The position numbers and the translations under genes were made by a program. A DNA stretch of 64,000 nucleotides from Timema cristinae (taxonomy: Eukaryota > Arthropoda > Insecta > Phasmatodea > Timematidae). Numbering within the stretch: position 1 is the first letter of the stretch; each line of letters begins with the position of its first letter. The stretch spans positions 66,249,109-66,313,108 of the forward strand of contig JBCFYV010000935.1 in NCBI GenBank assembly GCA_039000515.1, in the 5' to 3' direction. Below are positions 21,760 through 31,553 of this stretch, in pieces. Under the pieces are notes generated by a model. The model saw only the letters and a list, made by a program, of their open reading frames with translations, made no database searches and was not told the DNA's origin.

Positions 21760-22125
21760 AAATCATTCATCACTAAGAAATGTTGTGTCCATATTGGTAA
21801 CGCCTTATAATCCGAGCGTATCATTGAATCATTAGCCTCGAACGAAAGGTACTTATTATCTTCAAACAAATGGATTAAACTAAGAATTAGGGTGTCGTCA
21901 AGGTCTAAAAACAAACTTGCACCTGAAATCGTGATGATTTGTGTTACTTAATGTTGTGCCTTTTCTAAAGTTGAGACGTTTTGTAAGCCGCGTGCTTAGA
22001 TGATAGCTTAGTTCAAAAAGTAAACGTTAAATACCTCTAGTATTTATTTTAATATGATTGATATAAATATATGACCGTAGTTTTTGTTAACATGAGTGTA
22101 CAATAATAGGTATCAATTTATTCCT
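21760..22125. other. intergenic, no gene recognised
   Basis: AT-rich, unique-looking; nothing recognised. Confidence 0.35.
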
Positions 22126-22129
22126 ATCA

Positions 22130-22365
22130 TTTCCTTTCGTAGTAGAATCTTCGCCATTTTCTTAAGTGACCATAACTTGGCGTAAAGTAAGATTTTGGGA
22201 AGAACCATTTAAAAAAAATACAAACACATTCTTTTGTAGCCACATTTATAATATTTTACCATTTTATTACAGCTATTATAAAGGTATTTATAATATCTAT
22301 CAAAAGTTACGGCTGCAGATAACATGACTTGATGTATGAATATGTGCAAATAGATCTAGTAGTTC
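22130..22365. repeat. Interspersed repeat R1 (copy)
   Basis: Shows ATATCTATCAAAAGTTACGG, ATAACATGACTTGATGTATG, AATATGTGCAAATAGATC and TAGTAG in the R1 order, matching 54600-54800 closely. Confidence 0.6.
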
Positions 22366-22510
22366 TTCTGTCTATTTATATGAAAATTGGACTTGAAAAT
22401 AAATAGCTCTAGTAAATCTTCTATCTGTCTATTTCTATAAAAATTGCACTCGAAATGAGTCGTTCTAGTAAATCTTCTATACGTTTATTTCTATGAACAT
22501 TGGATTTGAA
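22362..22510. repeat. about 57-bp degenerate tandem repeat x3
   Basis: Three units with CTAGTAAATCTTCTATCTGT or close variants, TATTTCTATGAAAATTGG and (A/C)TYGAAA. The unit appears to be built from the end of the R1 copy next to it. Confidence 0.75.
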
Positions 22511-22519
22511 CTAATCAAC

Positions 22520-23000
22520 CGTAATCAATATTTCAAGTGCTGTATTTTCCATTACAACCTGTGTCTAAGAAAAACAAATCCATAGCCCTACTTGCAATCA
22601 AGGTTAAGATAGAAGATGGAAGCTAAACCAGTCGAGGCAGAATACAGTATAGCCTAGTAGACATGGATAGCTGTAAATATAATTGCAGTAATTTTAGGAG
22701 TAAAACTTAAGGGGGCTGCTTCGGTGAGCGAGAAATTGACACGCAGATGTTCAGCTCTAACGCAGTATTTAATTACAAATGTTGCGGCCGCGTAATATTG
22801 GGGGTCCCGCGTTTGCTTAGGTGACAGAGGGACGGGGAGGGGAGGTAAATAAACGAGGATGGGAAATTTTTGCTTGCCCGCTTGTTTAATAGGCTCCCTG
22901 TATAGATGATGAATCAAATATTGTCAGAGAGTGAAAAAAAAAATCATACGGTTTGATTTATTGAAAGAGTGAAGTGAGTTCTCAGTATTAACACCACAGA
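22520..23000. other. intergenic, no gene recognised
   Basis: Unique-looking; no gene or repeat recognised. Confidence 0.35.
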
Positions 23001-23085
23001 TGTGCTGAAGGTCCGGGTTTCAATCCTCTGTCCCGGCACAGAATTATCCGATTACCACACCTTTCCTTCGCCTCTGACAAGGCTC
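23001..23085 (+). mobile_element. SINE-B fragment
   Basis: Internal piece from the tRNA-like head (TGTGCTGAAGGTCCGGG; box B GGGTTTCAATCCTCTGTCC) through CTTCGCCTCTGACAAGG; no tail. Confidence 0.75.
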
Positions 23086-23089
23086 TATA

Positions 23090-24860
23090 TCTAGCCTTCC
23101 TCTAACAAATAGTAATTTTTTTGATATTTTAGAACTAGCAGCGAGTTTTCCTCTTTATTCTAAGATAACAAGTTACGTAATTTCCTTTGCCCTCTTTATT
23201 ATTGACATGACAAAGGTTGGTTGCAGGTGAAAGGTGAGAGAGAGAGAGTATAAGCTTAGATATATTGGGAATGTATTTCCCGGAAACGACACAGAAGATT
23301 GTGTGGCATGGCAACAAACGTCACATACTGGCTGACCGAGGTGGCCGCCTTAAAGTGCCAAGCGCCTTGCGAAAGACAATGCTTGGAGAGAATTATTTGC
23401 GAATCGTCACGAGATAAGAAGAGGCACGTGTTGCCATTGTGTGGGAGGCCCCGTTGTACTCCGTCCCAGTCTTCTGAGCCTCCTCTAAGTCCTGGTGTTG
23501 AAGGCCGCGGGTTTGTTAATTGTTTGGACATTAATCACACGTTAAGCCCTCTCCTTCACCCCCCCCCCTTGCCCTCTATCCACTCACTTGTTGACACGTA
23601 GCTTTAGGACCCAACCACACTATCTTATCAGCGCGGCGTCCCGAGGGATTTCAAACTAAGCTGGCCAGCGCGTACCTGAAACCGGAGTGAGGAGGAACAA
23701 TGACGTATGTGCCTTCTTTTTAATTCCACCCCGAACAATCTCTCATCATTTTATGGCGGGCATTAGAGCGATAAACATAATATGTCAATAACTTGGATGA
23801 TGTCAACTTGATTGTACACAACATTAAGTAGTGTTATGCAGGCTCGTAAGTTTAGTCGCGCAACCACGGGAAGATCGTTGAGGCCAGTGTCCGGGATAAC
23901 GCTAATGAGGTTGGAATGATTAGTGTAGAAGGCGTAGTGTCGTAGCGTGCAACCTTCGGTAATCTAGAGCATGTAAGGGTGACTTAAATCTGAGAAATCG
24001 TACTGCCAGTTGTTCTATATCAGCAGCTACGCATGCGCACCATTGCCTGTTTTAAAAACCGAGATTGTTTTGCCAATTAGCATAACATAGAGTATCGACA
24101 TAAACAGTGAATCAGGGGAAATACCCCTCCTATGGTGGTCTATGACAGTATGTTTTAGACCTTTTTCAAAAAAGGGGAGTCTGAGAAAGACGCCAGTTGT
24201 TTAGGGGCTACTTCAAAGAGCTTTACATACTCAGCGACCAAGTTACAAAGTTACAGCAACATGTGGTGAGAATATCCTACAGCTTGAGTCTCTGTTCAGT
24301 ACGGAGGAGGACACCGCAACCGATCTTAGAAGTCTGAGTTTGACAACAACCGTGCAATGCTGGGCGGCCTTGTGTTCGATACCGGTCAGAGTCATAACAC
24401 CGAGGATAGGTCATGGGACGGAACTGTTGAGTAGAGATATTCAGGACCTTTCACTAAACTCTTTCAACCTGTTCTAAAACCTACATCACGTTTATACACT
24501 CCTATAGTAATTAATCTCTTTCAATAAACAAGATCAAAACGAACCCCAAATTATTTGCCACTGCCTATCCGTCCCACTAAGCCATCCTGACAAGTAAAGA
24601 CGAGACTGATGCCTTTCTCAGCGTGCTGCCTCTATCTTCTCGGCCACTAACAGCATGATTGTATCTAACCCGCGAGGCGGGAGCATGGGAACACGATGTC
24701 CGGCAACGTCTGAGTCTCGCCAGATTGCTACCCACGAACAATATCTGAGTGGTTCGGGTTCCCAGAGTCGTGGGAGACTCCCGAGGACTCCTTTTTTTTT
24801 GTTTTCACAAACTTATAGTCCTTGTACCACTACTTTACATCCTGTTTGTTTGCCTGGATC
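23090..24860. other. intergenic, no gene recognised
   Basis: Longest stretch without an assigned repeat in the first half. Moderately GC-richer parts lie at 23270-23740 and 23990-24060 (contains CGCATGCGCAC). A possible tRNA-like box B GTTCGATACCGG occurs at about 24371. Small open frames have no recognisable domain. Confidence 0.35.
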
Positions 24861-24862
24861 AA

Positions 24863-25118
24863 ACCGCTCCGGTAGTCCACGTAGTCTAACGCGCTACTCT
24901 CGCAGTAGACTAGACTGCAGATGACGGAGAGATAAAGGTTCAAATCTTGGCCGGGTGTACTGAGTTTTTTTTTTCAAAATTGCTTTCAACTCTCCTTCCA
25001 CGCGAATGCGAGTACACTTTCTCTAAATATAACCTTACGAATCCCGGGCTAGAACCATGAGCGTAGTTAGTACATTAGAGTATAACCCGAACGGGTAGTA
25101 AGATGTGGTGCTGAAAAA
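24863..25118 (+). mobile_element. SINE-A copy
   Basis: Head ACCGCTCCGGTAGTCCACG, near-consensus box A region (AGTCTAACGCGCTACTCTCG) and box B GGTTCAAATCTTGGCCGG; tail AACCCGAACGGGTAGTAAGA. A small insertion (GGGCTAG) in the body. Confidence 0.87.
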
Positions 25119-25171
25119 GTAAAAAACACTTGGAAAGTGTTATTGACTTCGCATACTTAGAGACTTTAGAA

Positions 25172-25720
25172 GCTATTTTGCGAAGCGGGTTGCATCTAAA
25201 CTAAGACGCACCTAAGCATTCAACATTATACCCTGATGTACGAAATAAAAAGAGACGGAAAAAAATTAATAGTGCATCCTGTGAAGCCTCTAGTTAACCC
25301 CTATTCCGTTCACGAGTAAACACACTCGCTCTTTTATTTACGCCTGGACATTATTAACTTGAATTTCGATTATTTTTCTTTTTCTAAATAGAAAAATGCT
25401 TCCATGGGTATTTTTAATCTAAATCATGGCAGTAAAGTTCCTACAGTAGGCCTCATACATTTGTGGATAAACTAAACAGCCGGAATTGTAGACGATTTAA
25501 AAACCACGTTTACAAAAAAAGAAAACTATTTTAAGATAAAAAAAATAATGCTGTGACAATATGAGAGCATTTTTAAAACTATTTGATAATTTACGTTTTT
25601 TTAATGTTATATCTTTAAAACTTTCTGAATAAAAAAAGTAAATACATTAAGATGGGAAAACCTATCTTGGCTTGCTGTGACGTCACCGATTGACAAACTC
25701 CTTAAACCTTGACCGAACAA
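25172..25720 (+). repeat. Unknown repeat P, copy 1
   Basis: About 550 bases that align end to end with 28712-29260. Shared anchors in order: GCGGGTTGCATCT, TGTGAAGCCTCTAGTT, AAATGCTTCCA, GTTTACAAAAAAA, TGTGACAAT and GTGACGTCAC. The copies are clearly diverged but collinear. No coding frame, no obvious terminal repeats; class unknown. Confidence 0.75.
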
Positions 25721-25741
25721 AACAGTCAGTAGTAATCTGGT

Positions 25742-25925
25742 TCGACACCTTAGCTCAGTCTGTTTACTGAGCTAAGGGTGCCAGGTTCTATTCCCAACAT
25801 GGCTGAAAGCCTTATCATTGGTGAGATGTATGTTTTATCCTTTCACAGTGATAAATTAATGGATGGAGTGTAAGGTGTTGTGTCAGTTCTGGCTTCAAGC
25901 TAGTTTATAAGTCTTGTGTTGCTAT
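25742..25925 (+). mobile_element. SINE-D copy
   Basis: ACACCTTAGCTCAGTCTGTT (box A) and CAGGTTCTATTCCCAACATG (box B), then CCTTTCACAGTGATAAATTA and GGTGTTGTGTCAG, matching 9808-10020. The anticodon-arm region is shortened. Confidence 0.65.
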
Positions 25926-25929
25926 AATT

Positions 25930-26830
25930 AGTTCGCTTCAGAAACTTTGCGTTAATTATATTCTTCTATTTATTTATTCTAAGTATGTAACAGTAGGAGG
26001 TAGACCTATAGACAATTAAAATACAAAAAATAAAAAGGCAGGCCGAAAGGCACTTAGAAAAAGTAGCCATGAAATAAGATTTATAAGGTAAAAATAGACA
26101 AACAAACACTTAATATGTATTCTTATATTCTAACAACTATTTTACATTGACACACACTAAATACTATTATAGTTAGTTACCAAATACTTCTCAAGACTTC
26201 CATATGTAAATTTAAACAATAAAACAAATATTTAATAAACACTTTGAACTCTTGAACAGCTTTACCAGTATTTACGAAAAAAGAAAGGAAAAACAGAAAA
26301 GTAATTTTAAGGCTTTCATTTGTACAATAGGCACCAACCAAAGGCACAGGTATTTATAGACAGTATAAAATTATCACATTAACCTCGTAATCAACTAAAG
26401 TAAAATTTTACTCAAATGCCTACGTTTAAATACATAGGAATTTTTAAAAAAAGAGAGATATTTAGGTTAAAATCTACTCCCTAGTGACGTAGGTTATAGA
26501 TGAAAGCACAATCTAAGCTAAAGGCATATGGAAAAATGCATAATTCTCGATTTATCTGTTTTATTTTTAAAGAAAAGGCCTTAGCTTCAAGCCCCTGCCA
26601 ATTATATCGATTTTTTTTTCCATAAACGGTTTCTCACATACTTTTCGAGAAAATTTGGATACATATTCTCTGATTCCAACCTTTGTCAGTGTAAATATAT
26701 TTACTGCCTGTATGAGTAAATGCAGTTTTTCACACACACAATTATAATTATTGATGGTGATAAATTATCTATTTATTGAATAATATGACAACGCTAAGCT
26801 ATCGATCAATTAGATAGCAATAGGCTACAA
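25930..26830. other. AT-rich intergenic
   Basis: Strongly A-rich. A weak, decayed SINE-A-like body may lie at about 26600-26690 (CCATAAACGGTTTCTCACA; TCTGATTCCAACCTTTG). No gene. Confidence 0.35.
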
Positions 26831-26836
26831 GTAATC

Positions 26837-27346
26837 AGTGTCGTGTCTTGTAATGTTGCCGGGGCAAGTAGAGGTTGTTAGAACTGTACCTATAATATGT
26901 TTTCATCACTCAATAGAACATTATTAGTTCAGGTATCAATGGAAATACATTTCCATGTGAGGTGTGTAGAGCAGAGCATATGTGTGATTGGTCAAATGGG
27001 GACAGTAGGGGAGAACATATCACAGGAACAGTTGTAACAAGCTCTGCTTACCCTGGTCAAATGGGGACGGAGTGGGGAGAACATATCACAGGTACAGTTG
27101 TAACAAACTCTGCTTACCCTGGTCAAATGGGGACAGAGTGGGGGAGAACATATCACAGGTACAGTTGTAACAAGCTCTGCTTACCCTGGTCAAATGGGGA
27201 CAGAGTGGGGGAGAACATATCACAGGTACAGTTGTAACGAGCTCTGCTTACCCTGGTCAAATGGGGACAGAGTGGGGGAGAACATATCACAGGTACAGTT
27301 GTAACAAGCTCTACTTAACCTGTCAACACTCCACGACAAACTACTG
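26837..27346 (+). mobile_element. Element X (palindromic MITE-like) with expanded end
   Basis: Left arm AGTGTCGTG ... TTGCCGGGGCAAGTAGAGG ... GAACTGTACCTATAATATG is inverted at the right as CATATCACAGGTACAGTTG ... CTCT(G/A)CTTA ... CAACACTCCACGACA. The centre includes TTTTCATCACTCAATAGAAC and GGTGTGTAGAGCAGAGCATA. Other copies: 8378-9047 (split), 42186-42330 and 59037-59108. The right arm has been tandemly amplified (next entry). No coding frame. Confidence 0.75.
26994..27330. repeat. 67-bp tandem array from element X arm, 5 units
   Basis: Unit TCAAATGGGGACAGAGTGGG ... ACATATCACAGGTACAGTTG ... CTCTGCTTACCCTGG repeats with a 67-bp period (about 26994, 27057, 27124, 27191, 27258). Each unit contains the inverted-repeat arm of element X, so the array arose by duplication within the transposon. 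Confidence 0.92.
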
Positions 27347-27350
27347 ACTG

Positions 27351-27838
27351 TCTATACTTATAAAATAACATGTCCTGATTGATTGACTGACTGACTGATT
27401 CATCATCGCCGAGCGCAAACTATCAAGGCTACAAGCATGAAATTCGGACTGTATATTCATTTTGTTGTGTAGGCACCCACTAAGAAAGGATTTTAGAAAA
27501 TTCCACCCCAAAGGGGTCAAAATAGGGGATGATAATATGCATGATAATATGTATGAAAGTCCGTCATTTTGAAAGTTACATAAACAAAATTTTGTATTTC
27601 GGTTATTGACGTAAAACAAATAAATACGTGTTTCAGGAATTTTGGAAATTTTATTTAATAAGGGATGAAAAAGGGGTGAAAATTTGTAACGGACTTGCAT
27701 TATTTTTGATCTGAGGTCAAGTTATGGTCATTAACGTAACGTAATATTTTAAATTAATCTGTAAATACATATGTATATTTTCGTATTTGTATATAATCAA
27801 CTTCCACGCGAGCGAAGCCGCGGGCAACAGCTATCTAG
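27351..27838 (+). mobile_element. Non-autonomous Helitron, copy 1
   Basis: Starts TCTATACTTATAAAATAAC and ends GCCGCGGGCAACAGCTATCTAG, followed by T. A 5' TC, a GC-rich 3' end just before a CTAG terminus and insertion next to T are the Helitron hallmarks. The 5' end carries (GACT)n. At 488 bp it has no Rep/helicase. It is highly similar to 46480-46953, with one short internal duplication (GATAATATGCAT) as the main difference. The 5' flanking base is G rather than the usual A. Confidence 0.88.
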
Positions 27839-28004
27839 TGTGGTATATTTATACGATCGGGTGTAAGTTGTGTTGACGATTCTGCGTGACTTAATATATC
27901 CCGGTAAAGAATTGATACTATCCCGCGATGCAGTAATGTACGACCAGTTGCTTGGTACAGGCTTCCGTGTGTAATGGTTGAATAAAAACTACCGTAAGTA
28001 ATGT

Positions 28005-28232
28005 TGTAGAAGGAGAAGATGCCAAAGAAAATGATTGAGATAAAGTATATGGGAAAAAGACCGCAAGGGAGGCCAAGAAAGAGATTGGAGGAGCAGATAA
28101 CAGAACTTGTGCAAGTGCAAGAAAGGTGGCAATTAAAGTAGGAAAAATTATGGAAGGATACAGGAATATGGAGGCATTTTAATAAACTGACCAGGCCACA
28201 GGCTGGAAACATTTGATGATGATGATGATGAG
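28005..28232 (+). mobile_element. RTE-like LINE C-terminus with (GAT)n tail
   Basis: Translates as KMPKKMIEIKYMGKRPQGRP followed by RKRLEEQ, the basic GKRPRGRPRKR-type motif at the C-terminus of many RTE/craft-like non-LTR reverse transcriptases. Next come ...WWKD-like residues (LWKDTGIWRHF), LTRPQAGN, and a (GAT)n tail at 28214-28231. An in-frame stop follows LK. The element is 5'-truncated and dead. Confidence 0.8.
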
Positions 28233-28380
28233 TTTCAATTTGTGTTCACAATTAAATGAAGGGTTGTCTTAGACACTTCCACTTTTTTCTAAACAAAAGT
28301 TTGGATAATTCTTTAAGTAGTAATCAAAATAGTGGCTAGAATATACTCGTATTCTAGTTAAAATTTTGCCCTAATCACGT

Positions 28381-28470
28381 GACGCTATTACCCGAATCGA
28401 CTCTCAAGATAGAGTGGATTTCTTGTGACGGGGAAATAGAGATTAGAATCCTAGTTGATACCTTTGGGAT
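28381..28470 (+). mobile_element. SINE-A head remnant
   Basis: GACTCTCAAGATAGAGTGG ... TGTGACGGGGAAATAGAGAT ... AATCCTAGTTGAT resembles the SINE-A anticodon-arm to box B segment. Weak. Confidence 0.4.
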
Positions 28471-28711
28471 GCTAAATCAAAGATCCCAGGTTCATTTCTA
28501 TGTCCAGTTGTCATTTTTTATCATATATGATTTTATAATCCAAGAATTCTTGAGATTACAAGCTGTAGAAAATTATTCTAAACGTATCTATTGGAAAAAT
28601 ATTTTTATTATTTTTGGTCAAGAAAAGTGTTTTACTTGAAAAAACTTCAAAACTACAGACCTATACTTGCTTTTCCGTTCCTCACCATCTCAAACACGAT
28701 TAGGGGATTCC

Positions 28712-29260
28712 GAATCTATTTGGCAGAGCGGGTTGCATCTTAACTGGACGCACTCTAAGTGTTATAAGTGCTATTACACTTAGGACGTCAATGTATGAAA
28801 TAGAAAGAGAGGGAAGAAAATGAGCCTGTAATTCTGTGAAGCCTCTAGTTTATCTGACGATAACACTTACCCTCTTCCGATACCTAGTATAAACACCCAC
28901 TTATCTATTAGCGTCTTGATGAAATTGACTTTTATTTCAAAAAATTACCTTCTCCTTGTTCCCAAATTCTAGATAGACAAATGCTTCCACGGACTTTTTT
29001 AATCTACATACTATACTGGCAGAAAGATTTCCTTCAGGACATTTTCGTGAATAAACCAAATAGTTTTAGCTGTGAATGATTAAAAAAAAGTGTTTACAAA
29101 AAAAAAAGTTAGGATCAAAAAATAATAATTTTGTGACAATGTAAGACTATTTTTTTTTAGAATTATTGAAGAATTTATAGTTTTTGTTTTAAGACTCTCT
29201 TATCTCGACTTACCGTGACGTCACAGGTGGACGTTCTTAAACTGTGGCCTAAGACCCGCG
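28712..29260 (+). repeat. Unknown repeat P, copy 2
   Basis: Collinear partner of 25172-25720, in the same orientation 3.5 kb downstream. It ends with the same palindrome GTGACGTCAC (29215-29224). Confidence 0.75.
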
Positions 29261-29740
29261 CTTGGAACGTGATACCTGTTTGTCGTAAACCCGATGGAAA
29301 GGTTTGTCTGTCTAAAGGTCCGGGTGTCATCTTGTCTGTGTCTTCATATAGCTTCCCCCCCCCCCCTCAACCTCACACCCTTCCCTAAGGACCTCATCTG
29401 CGTCCTACACCCCCCCCCCCCTTTTCCTTCTCCCCTTGTCCTCATACGGAGGAGAGGAACGTTTATTTTCAACCTGGAGCGTTGCCATGAAAAAAAACCA
29501 TTTTATTTTTTTATTTCCAGGAGTGAGTAAGTTAACCGTGGCCAGGGTGAAGGGGAATCCCTCTGGCGCGGTCCTACATGTCCCCAGATCCCTTGTTACC
29601 ACTTCCAGTCTTGTGTGGGTGAGTGGTTAGCACTACGGACTCTTAATTGGGTAGACTGAACGGGATATGGGAAACTTTCTGTATTGGATAAAAGTAGACC
29701 TACTCTCTTCACTTACCTTGAAAGTTCACAGTCTTTCATG
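29261..29740. other. C-rich intergenic; possible tRNA-like remnant
   Basis: Two poly-C tracts (29355-29366, 29410-29421). At 29615-29690 a tRNA-like head (GGGTGAGTGGTTAGCACTAC, box A form) is followed by GGGAAACTTTCTGT, a phrase also found in the SINE-E copy at about 56508. No gene. Confidence 0.35.
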
Positions 29741-29743
29741 TTA

Positions 29744-30355
29744 TTTTTTTTAACACCGCATATTACTACCCATTCATGCTGTAGCCATATATACTAATTA
29801 CCTTTTTTCCTTAAGCGTATGTCATATTTGACCTTGAGAGATGCAGTATATATGTGTATACTCCTGTATGTAGACTTTTAGACGCTCCGCGAGGACATAA
29901 TGTTGTCCAGAGTGTACCTTGGAGGTTGTCTACACGTCATAACCGTAATGAGATGACGTCATGATAGTGATAATGAAGGTGTGGAGAGAGAGTGGGGAAT
30001 CCTTAACCTAACTTGAGCCTAAATAACCAGACCATCGTGATCATAGGTACATTCTCCCTTACCGGGGAAAATACCTTTGATACCACCAGGAATCGAATCC
30101 GGAGGCTCTAGTTCGGTGACCAGGGGCGCTGAACACTAGACAGTGAGTCACTAATTACACTAATGTTTTAGGGATGAGTAAGGTTCAATTTAGAGGAATT
30201 GTAGCCACATTTTAGTAGTGGGCGAATAGAAGACCATTTGGAAAAAAAAAACACCTCAATATATCCAACCGGGACTCGAACCTGGTTATCCCGGTTATCA
30301 GAGATCCAATCTCATGTGAGTGTGACGCGTTTAAGACCATGCAACCACTGATACC
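29744..30355 (-). mobile_element. SINE-A copy (antisense), split by SINE-E
   Basis: The tail portion is at 29744-29801 (TAACACCGCATATTACTACC) and the rest at 30150-30355 (CTAATGTTTTAGGGATGAG to CATGCAACCACTGATACCG). The two parts join at ACTAATTAC, duplicated around the SINE-E insertion. Confidence 0.85.
29802..30149 (-). mobile_element. SINE-E copy (antisense) nested in SINE-A
   Basis: A 348-bp insertion flanked by ACTAATTAC (29793-29801 and 30150-30158). On the minus strand it begins GACTCACTGTCTAGTGTTCA, with box B GGATTCGATTCCTGGTGG, then TTAGGTTAAGG, ATCATGACGTCATCTCATTA, GACGTGTAGACAACC, and ends in AAAAAAG. A fifth tRNA-derived family, matched by 56305-56606. Confidence 0.87.
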
Positions 30356-30366
30356 GGGTTTCCTCT

Positions 30367-30573
30367 CTTCTTACTACCCAACTGGACTACCCACACATCT
30401 CACACTGATATGGTAGCAATAATAAAGGTAAAGTATCGGAATGAAATGTATCCGCATTAGAAGTGGGAAACCGTATTAAGGAGAAAACCTCCTTCAATTC
30501 ATCCAACTGATATTTGATCTCCCCGAACCAAGCCAGACGAGACTGATCTCCTTGTCCGCACGTCCACCAGTGG
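30367..30573 (-). mobile_element. SINE-A copy (antisense), decayed
   Basis: TTCTTACTACCCAACTGGAC and AACCTCCTTCAATTCATCCA identify the family. Head region heavily changed (CCGCACGTCCACCAGTGG). Confidence 0.6.
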
Positions 30574-30644
30574 TAGTTTTATGCTCCCCACTGGATAAGC
30601 TTCAGTTAAAGTGTGGTAAGAAGAACCTCATCTGACAGCCAGAA

Positions 30645-31050
30645 ATGCTACCACACCTACTTTCACGTATTCATACGTCAAGCCATGTGATCTGGCGCTG
30701 TCACTTTTTGTAGATATTGTCAATAGTTTTTTTTTTAGCATCGTGTCTTACTACCCATTCGAGATACACCTCTATGCTATAATTATTCTGTGTTAGGGAT
30801 GTAGGTGTGTCCGCATTTTCATGGAGAGAGAGTGAAAAACCCAATTAGTAAAAAACACTCTCAATACACCCGACCGGAATCGAACTTCGATCTCTCCACC
30901 ATTGACAGTTCAGTATATTCAGAGAGTGACACCTTAGATCTTGCGGCCACCGAAGTGGGTGAAGATATTATCAATGTCGACTGCAAAAAAAAATAGCACG
31001 TTTGTAATTTCTAAAAGACCCTTCCTATTAAAATGTGACTGTACTATCAA
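30645..31050. repeat. Repeat R1 copy, split by SINE-A
   Basis: CTTTCACGTATTCATACGTC, AGCCATGTGATCTGG and GTCACTTTTTGTAGATATTG precede, and TATTATCAATGTCGAC, TTTCTAAAAGACCCTTCCTA follow, the SINE-A at 30725-30962. Orientation is opposite to the 7005 copy. Confidence 0.65.
30725..30962 (-). mobile_element. SINE-A copy (antisense) nested in R1
   Basis: T-run tail, GCATCGTGTCTTACTACCC, body, box B (GGAATCGAACTTCG) and head (TGCGGCCACCGAAGTGGG). AGATATT(G/A)TCAAT at 30712-30724 and 30963-30975 is a 13-bp duplication with one later mismatch. Confidence 0.87.
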
Positions 31051-31550
31051 CTCTCATGTACGTAAAACACTATCAACACGTCCTAATTTCTGAAATAGAA
31101 AGATATATCTCAAACTGGTCCTAGTTATGTAGGGGGAAGAGGGGGAGGGGTGACTGTGCTATAGTCCGTTATTGCACGGAGCTACTAGAGCTCAGCTCAT
31201 TACTCGGAGGTACACACTAGTGGAGGAGATTTACTCCTCGTTATTTACCTGCACGAGGGTCACAAGGCAAACATGTGCCGGCGTCTTGAAGACGCCTGTA
31301 TATTACCCCCTCCCCCTCTCAATTCCCCCTCCATAACCTCACAGCATTAACTGATAACAAGGTGTGTTGCTTGGTTCGTTTGTTCTTTGGTGGACATTTT
31401 ATTTACGACACTCATTTGTTTTACGAGCTTAGGCTGGTGTTTACCCGAGCATTTCATCGCTTTATGTTGAAACCGGTGGTTTGTGTCACCTTATCAAGCC
31501 CCCCCCTCCCTTTATGCCCCCTCTCCCCCTGTCACTTTCTAGAGTGGCGG
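31050..31550. other. intergenic, no gene recognised
   Basis: C/T-rich patches; no gene or repeat recognised. The start of the following 104-bp array merges into it. Confidence 0.35.
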
Positions 31551-31553
31551 ACA

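Noticed and set aside
26994..27330. Possible CRISPR array (regular 67-bp units)
   Set aside because: Units are identical throughout with no distinct spacers, and the context is eukaryotic transposon DNA. The same applies to the arrays at 1, 31554, 37325 and 38837.
27341..27700. Minus-strand open frame shared with 46476-46733
   Set aside because: Shared only because both lie in copies of the same non-autonomous Helitron; it is not a Rep or helicase and is interrupted differently in each copy.
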